This document shows, piece by piece, positions 61,518 through 64,000 of a DNA stretch of 64,000 bases. Both the position numbers and the translations under genes were made by a program. The stretch comes from GCA-2737725 sp965229355. Lineage in GTDB: Bacteria; Pseudomonadota; Alphaproteobacteria; Rhodospirillales; Rhodospirillaceae. The stretch is from positions 2,418,001 through 2,482,000 of the forward strand of contig OZ245869.1 of assembly GCA_965229355.1 (NCBI GenBank), read 5' to 3'. The notes beneath the pieces are model-generated. The model had not been told where the DNA came from, made no database searches, and saw only the letters and a program-made list of their open reading frames with translations. Numbering within the stretch: the stretch's first letter is position 1; every line of letters begins with the position of its first letter.

Positions 61518-61615
61518 GTGGCCGCGAAGTACCCAAAAACGGGCCTTCACATAAGGCTTTCGGCGGTTTTAATCCAGTTTGAAGGCCAAATGGCAGGGGG
61601 GGCGCAATAACGGAG

Positions 61616-62887
61616 CTAACCCCACACCAAAATGCCCACCACAGCCCCGGTCATGCAGGTGGCTAATGTCCCTGAAATCAAGGCCTTAGGGGCCAGTTCC
61701 ACAATTTCGGCCCGGCGCTCTGGTACCATTGCGCCAAGCCCGCCAATCGTAATCCCTATCGAGGAGAAGTTGGCAAAGCCGCACAGGGCATAGGTGAGAA
61801 TCAGGGCGCTGCGGTCTGAAAAGGTGCCCGGGGGCAGCTTCGACATCTCGATATAAGCAATCAATTCGTTCAGGACGGTTTTGGTCCCCAGTAGCGATCC
61901 GCCCGCAGCTATTTCTGAAACTGGCAAGCCCAAGCACCACGCCAAGGGTGCCATGAACCAGCCAAACACACGTTGCAGGCTTAAGGGTGCACCCCAGATA
62001 TCAGGGAACAGGCCGATGATCTTGTTGGCGAGGCTGACGAGGGCCACGAACACGATCAGCATGGCGATGATGTTGATGACCAGCGAAATGCCTTCGGTGG
62101 TGCCCCGCGTAATCACGGCCATGGTATTTTCGTTCGGATCAGGTGCACCGATCAACCCTGTGCCATCGACACCTGTCTCAACGTGTTTTGGGTCTTCGGG
62201 GATCATGATGAACGCTGCGATAATCGCAGCTGGCGCGTTGATGATCGACGCTGTCAGAATTTGCCCCAAGGCATTGGGCACAATGTCTTTCAAAAACATC
62301 GCGTACAGCACCATCACGGTGCCTGAGACTGTGGCCAAGCCCGCCGTCATGATCACGAACAACGAGGCGCGGGATTCCGTCCGCAAATAGGGCCTTACGA
62401 CGAGCGGTGACTCAGTCATGCCGACAAAGATTTCCATGGCTGTGGCGACACCTGCAGGGCCGCTGACGCCGAGTGTCCGACGCAGCACCCACGCCACGCC
62501 GCGCACAATGGGTGGGATCACGTTCCAATGGAACAGCAGTGCGGAAAGCGCACTGATCACCAACACTAAGGGCAGGGCTTGAAAGGCCAGCACAAAGGTT
62601 GAGCCCCCTTCCTTGCTGATGAAGGGGCTATCGCCACCGCCGACAAAGCCGAACACAAATGCTGTGCCCTCACGGGTGGCTTCATCCAAAGCGCCGACTG
62701 CATCGTTCAGCACGGCGAAACCATCGCGCACCGCGTCAATTTTCAGCATGGCGGCGGCGAGTAGGAAGTGCAGCAGGAAGCCCCAGCCAATGGCTTTCCA
62801 ACGTACCGCTTTGCGGTTTTCGCTGAGAATCCAGGCGATTCCCACCATAACACCTAAGCCGACGAGGCTTTGCAGGGCGAGCATCAT
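61616..62887 (-). CDS. Concentrative nucleoside transporter (CNT/NupC family)
   Basis: 423-residue polytopic membrane protein that imports nucleosides with H+ or Na+. Family segments: FVFGFVGGGDSPFI, WVLRRTLGVSGPAGVATAMEIFVGMTESPLVVRPYL, a LLGTKTVLNELIAYIEMS stretch and ALCGFANFSSIGITIGGLGAMVPERR. It is upstream of the queE operon on the same strand but 98 bp apart. Specific nucleoside unknown. Confidence 0.93.
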   Translation of the reverse strand: MMLALQSLVGLGVMVGIAWILSENRKAVRWKAIGWGFLLHFLLAAAMLKIDAVRDGFAVLNDAVGALDEATREGTAFVFGFVGGGDSPFISKEGGSTFVLAFQALPLVLVISALSALLFHWNVIPPIVRGVAWVLRRTLGVSGPAGVATAMEIFVGMTESPLVVRPYLRTESRASLFVIMTAGLATVSGTVMVLYAMFLKDIVPNALGQILTASIINAPAAIIAAFIMIPEDPKHVETGVDGTGLIGAPDPNENTMAVITRGTTEGISLVINIIAMLIVFVALVSLANKIIGLFPDIWGAPLSLQRVFGWFMAPLAWCLGLPVSEIAAGGSLLGTKTVLNELIAYIEMSKLPPGTFSDRSALILTYALCGFANFSSIGITIGGLGAMVPERRAEIVELAPKALISGTLATCMTGAVVGILVWG

Positions 62888-62989
62888 CGTCGGAAACTCC
62901 TGATTTTAAAGGGCAAAGTGTTGCGGGGAAGGGGTAGTGGAGGGATACTATCGCTGCCTGAAACGAACGCAAGCTAACTGGTGTGGGTT

Positions 62990-64000
62990 ATGAACGCTGT
63001 GCTGTCGAAAATTGAACTGTCACGACGCGCTTTATCAAGACGTGGAGCGATTGCCGTTTTAGCGGCGGCGGGTGGCAGCGTTGTCTTTGGTGCAAAGGCG
63101 CAAGAAGGTGCTGCGCCTACGAAAAAAGATTTCGGCCCCGGTGGTCCGGCAGAGGCGTTTAAGTATTGGCTGAAAATTGATCCCGATAATTCAGTGACCG
63201 TCGGCATGCATATGTCCGAGATGGGCCAGGGCATCAGCACTGCATTGTCGCAACTGGTGGCCGAAGAATTAGGTGCGGATTGGGCGAAGGTGAAATTCGC
63301 CTTCACGCCGAACGACGCCAAAATTTATTACAATCGTGGTTATGCGCCCGCGCGCATCATGGAAAGCACTGGCGGCAGTAATTCCATGCGCGGGCACTTC
63401 ACGATGTTCCGCGAAATTGGCGCGACCGCACGCGAGATGTTTAAATCCGCCGCGGCGGCGCAGTGGAAAGTACCCGCCGATAGTATTTCAATTGATGCAG
63501 GGCTTATCACGCACGCTGCCTCTAACCGTTCTGCGACCTTAGGGGCGTTGGCGAAGCTTGCCGCTGCGCAAATCCCACCCAAAGAGGTTCAGCTTACACC
63601 GCAAGCAGACTGGAAAATTATCGGCCATTCTGTGCCGCGGTTGGATACACCGGCCAAGGTGGATGGCACTGCGCAGTTTGGCGCGGATGTTGTTCTGCCC
63701 GGTATGCAAGTCGCAACCATTCAAATCTGCCCCGTTTACGGCGGCAAGCTCGTCAGCGTCGATGAAGCGCCCGCATTAGCGGTTAAAGGTGTCACGCAAG
63801 TTGTGAAACTCGAAAACGCAGTTGCGGTGGTGGGTGATGGTTATTGGACAGTGCAGAAAGGTTTGAAAGCCTTGCAGCCGCAGTGGGATTACGGCCCGCG
63901 TGCGCACTACGGCGTGGCTGAAATGAACGCTGATCTTGATGCTGGCTTAAATGGCCCGTCGCCAACATTGGACGCCAAAGGCGATGTGGATGCGACGCTG
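62990..64000 (+). CDS. Molybdenum hydroxylase large subunit, IorB-like (3' end outside window)
   Basis: First 337 residues of an aldehyde/xanthine-oxidase-family molybdopterin subunit of the isoquinoline 1-oxidoreductase beta type. The N terminus LSRRALSRRGAIAVLAAAGGSVVFGAKAQ is a twin-arginine signal, as in IorB-type periplasmic enzymes. Next come WLKIDPDNSVTVGMHMSEMGQGISTALSQLVAEELGADW and TGGSNSMRG. The domain after about residue 210 (WKIIGHSVPRLDTPAKVDGTAQFGADV) is the expected hinge. Its 2Fe-2S small subunit is not seen upstream. It is divergent from the nucleoside transporter gene. Confidence 0.88.
   Translation, partial: MNAVLSKIELSRRALSRRGAIAVLAAAGGSVVFGAKAQEGAAPTKKDFGPGGPAEAFKYWLKIDPDNSVTVGMHMSEMGQGISTALSQLVAEELGADWAKVKFAFTPNDAKIYYNRGYAPARIMESTGGSNSMRGHFTMFREIGATAREMFKSAAAAQWKVPADSISIDAGLITHAASNRSATLGALAKLAAAQIPPKEVQLTPQADWKIIGHSVPRLDTPAKVDGTAQFGADVVLPGMQVATIQICPVYGGKLVSVDEAPALAVKGVTQVVKLENAVAVVGDGYWTVQKGLKALQPQWDYGPRAHYGVAEMNADLDAGLNGPSPTLDAKGDVDATL

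Noticed and set aside
1..64000. CRISPR arrays, insertion sequences, prophage, toxin-antitoxin or restriction loci
   Set aside because: No repeat-spacer pattern, transposase, integrase other than the Xer recombinase, or phage structural genes were seen. The HNH protein stands alone and looks like a conserved chromosomal gene.

Overview
The window is about 64 kb of chromosomal DNA from an alphaproteobacterium that I cannot place to genus. The evidence is gene content and order: CobS/CobT cobaltochelatase subunits, a BolA/J-domain pair, a CorC-aroB-aroK-(small protein)-(exported repeat protein)-XerD run, a two-domain polyphosphate:AMP phosphotransferase, a short-Q-loop (CIO-type) cytochrome bd oxidase, COQ7-type ubiquinone hydroxylase and GluQRS. 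There is no rRNA operon, CRISPR array, insertion sequence or prophage. One tRNA gene, tRNA-Leu(CAA), is present. Most of the window is ordinary housekeeping DNA.

Layout. 1-3410: 5-oxoprolinase (minus, cut by the window edge). 3603-6565: a Fur-box-preceded feoA-feoB-feoC ferrous iron operon. 6578-9521: a DUF1501/DUF1800 exported pair. 10060-13713: an oligopeptide-type ABC transporter without a binding protein. 13924-15402: PPK2-class phosphotransferase. 15637-17856: gap-pgk. 17960-21642: methyltransferase, LysE exporter, accA, Nudix hydrolase. 21774-25923: two unknown genes, rpmB, MAPEG protein, a small monooxygenase-like protein, a secreted protein and a LysR regulator. 25929-34472: cobT-cobS and J-domain/bolA, separated by a GbsR-like regulator with cydAB and an SDR protein. 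34618-41484: CBS protein, CorC-like protein, aroB-aroK, a 42-residue membrane peptide, a large exported protein and XerD. 41481-46283: GluQRS, HNH nuclease, COQ7, DsbB and a molybdopterin oxidoreductase.

The accessory part worth most attention is 46397-59595. First comes a tightly packed minus-strand operon wecB - bcsB-like - nfrB-like - nfrA-like. It combines the phage-N4-receptor type exopolysaccharide synthase (NfrB glycosyltransferase with C-terminal MshEN-type c-di-GMP-binding modules, here apparently two, and an NfrA-type outer-membrane protein) with a BcsB-like periplasmic subunit normally found with cellulose synthase, and with the enzyme that makes UDP-ManNAc. Next, beyond tRNA-Leu, lies a LuxI/LuxR quorum-sensing island. 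It holds luxI under a perfect 20-bp lux box, a cytochrome P450 downstream of luxI, luxR convergent with it, and, divergent from luxI, a 93-residue unknown protein plus a class III aminotransferase-like protein in which the PLP-binding lysine is replaced by Asn. A second 20-bp lux-box-like palindrome lies in the gap upstream of the exopolysaccharide operon. It suggests, but does not prove, that quorum sensing controls the polysaccharide. The window closes with queE-queD-queC, a CNT nucleoside transporter and the 5' part of a Tat-exported molybdenum hydroxylase large subunit.
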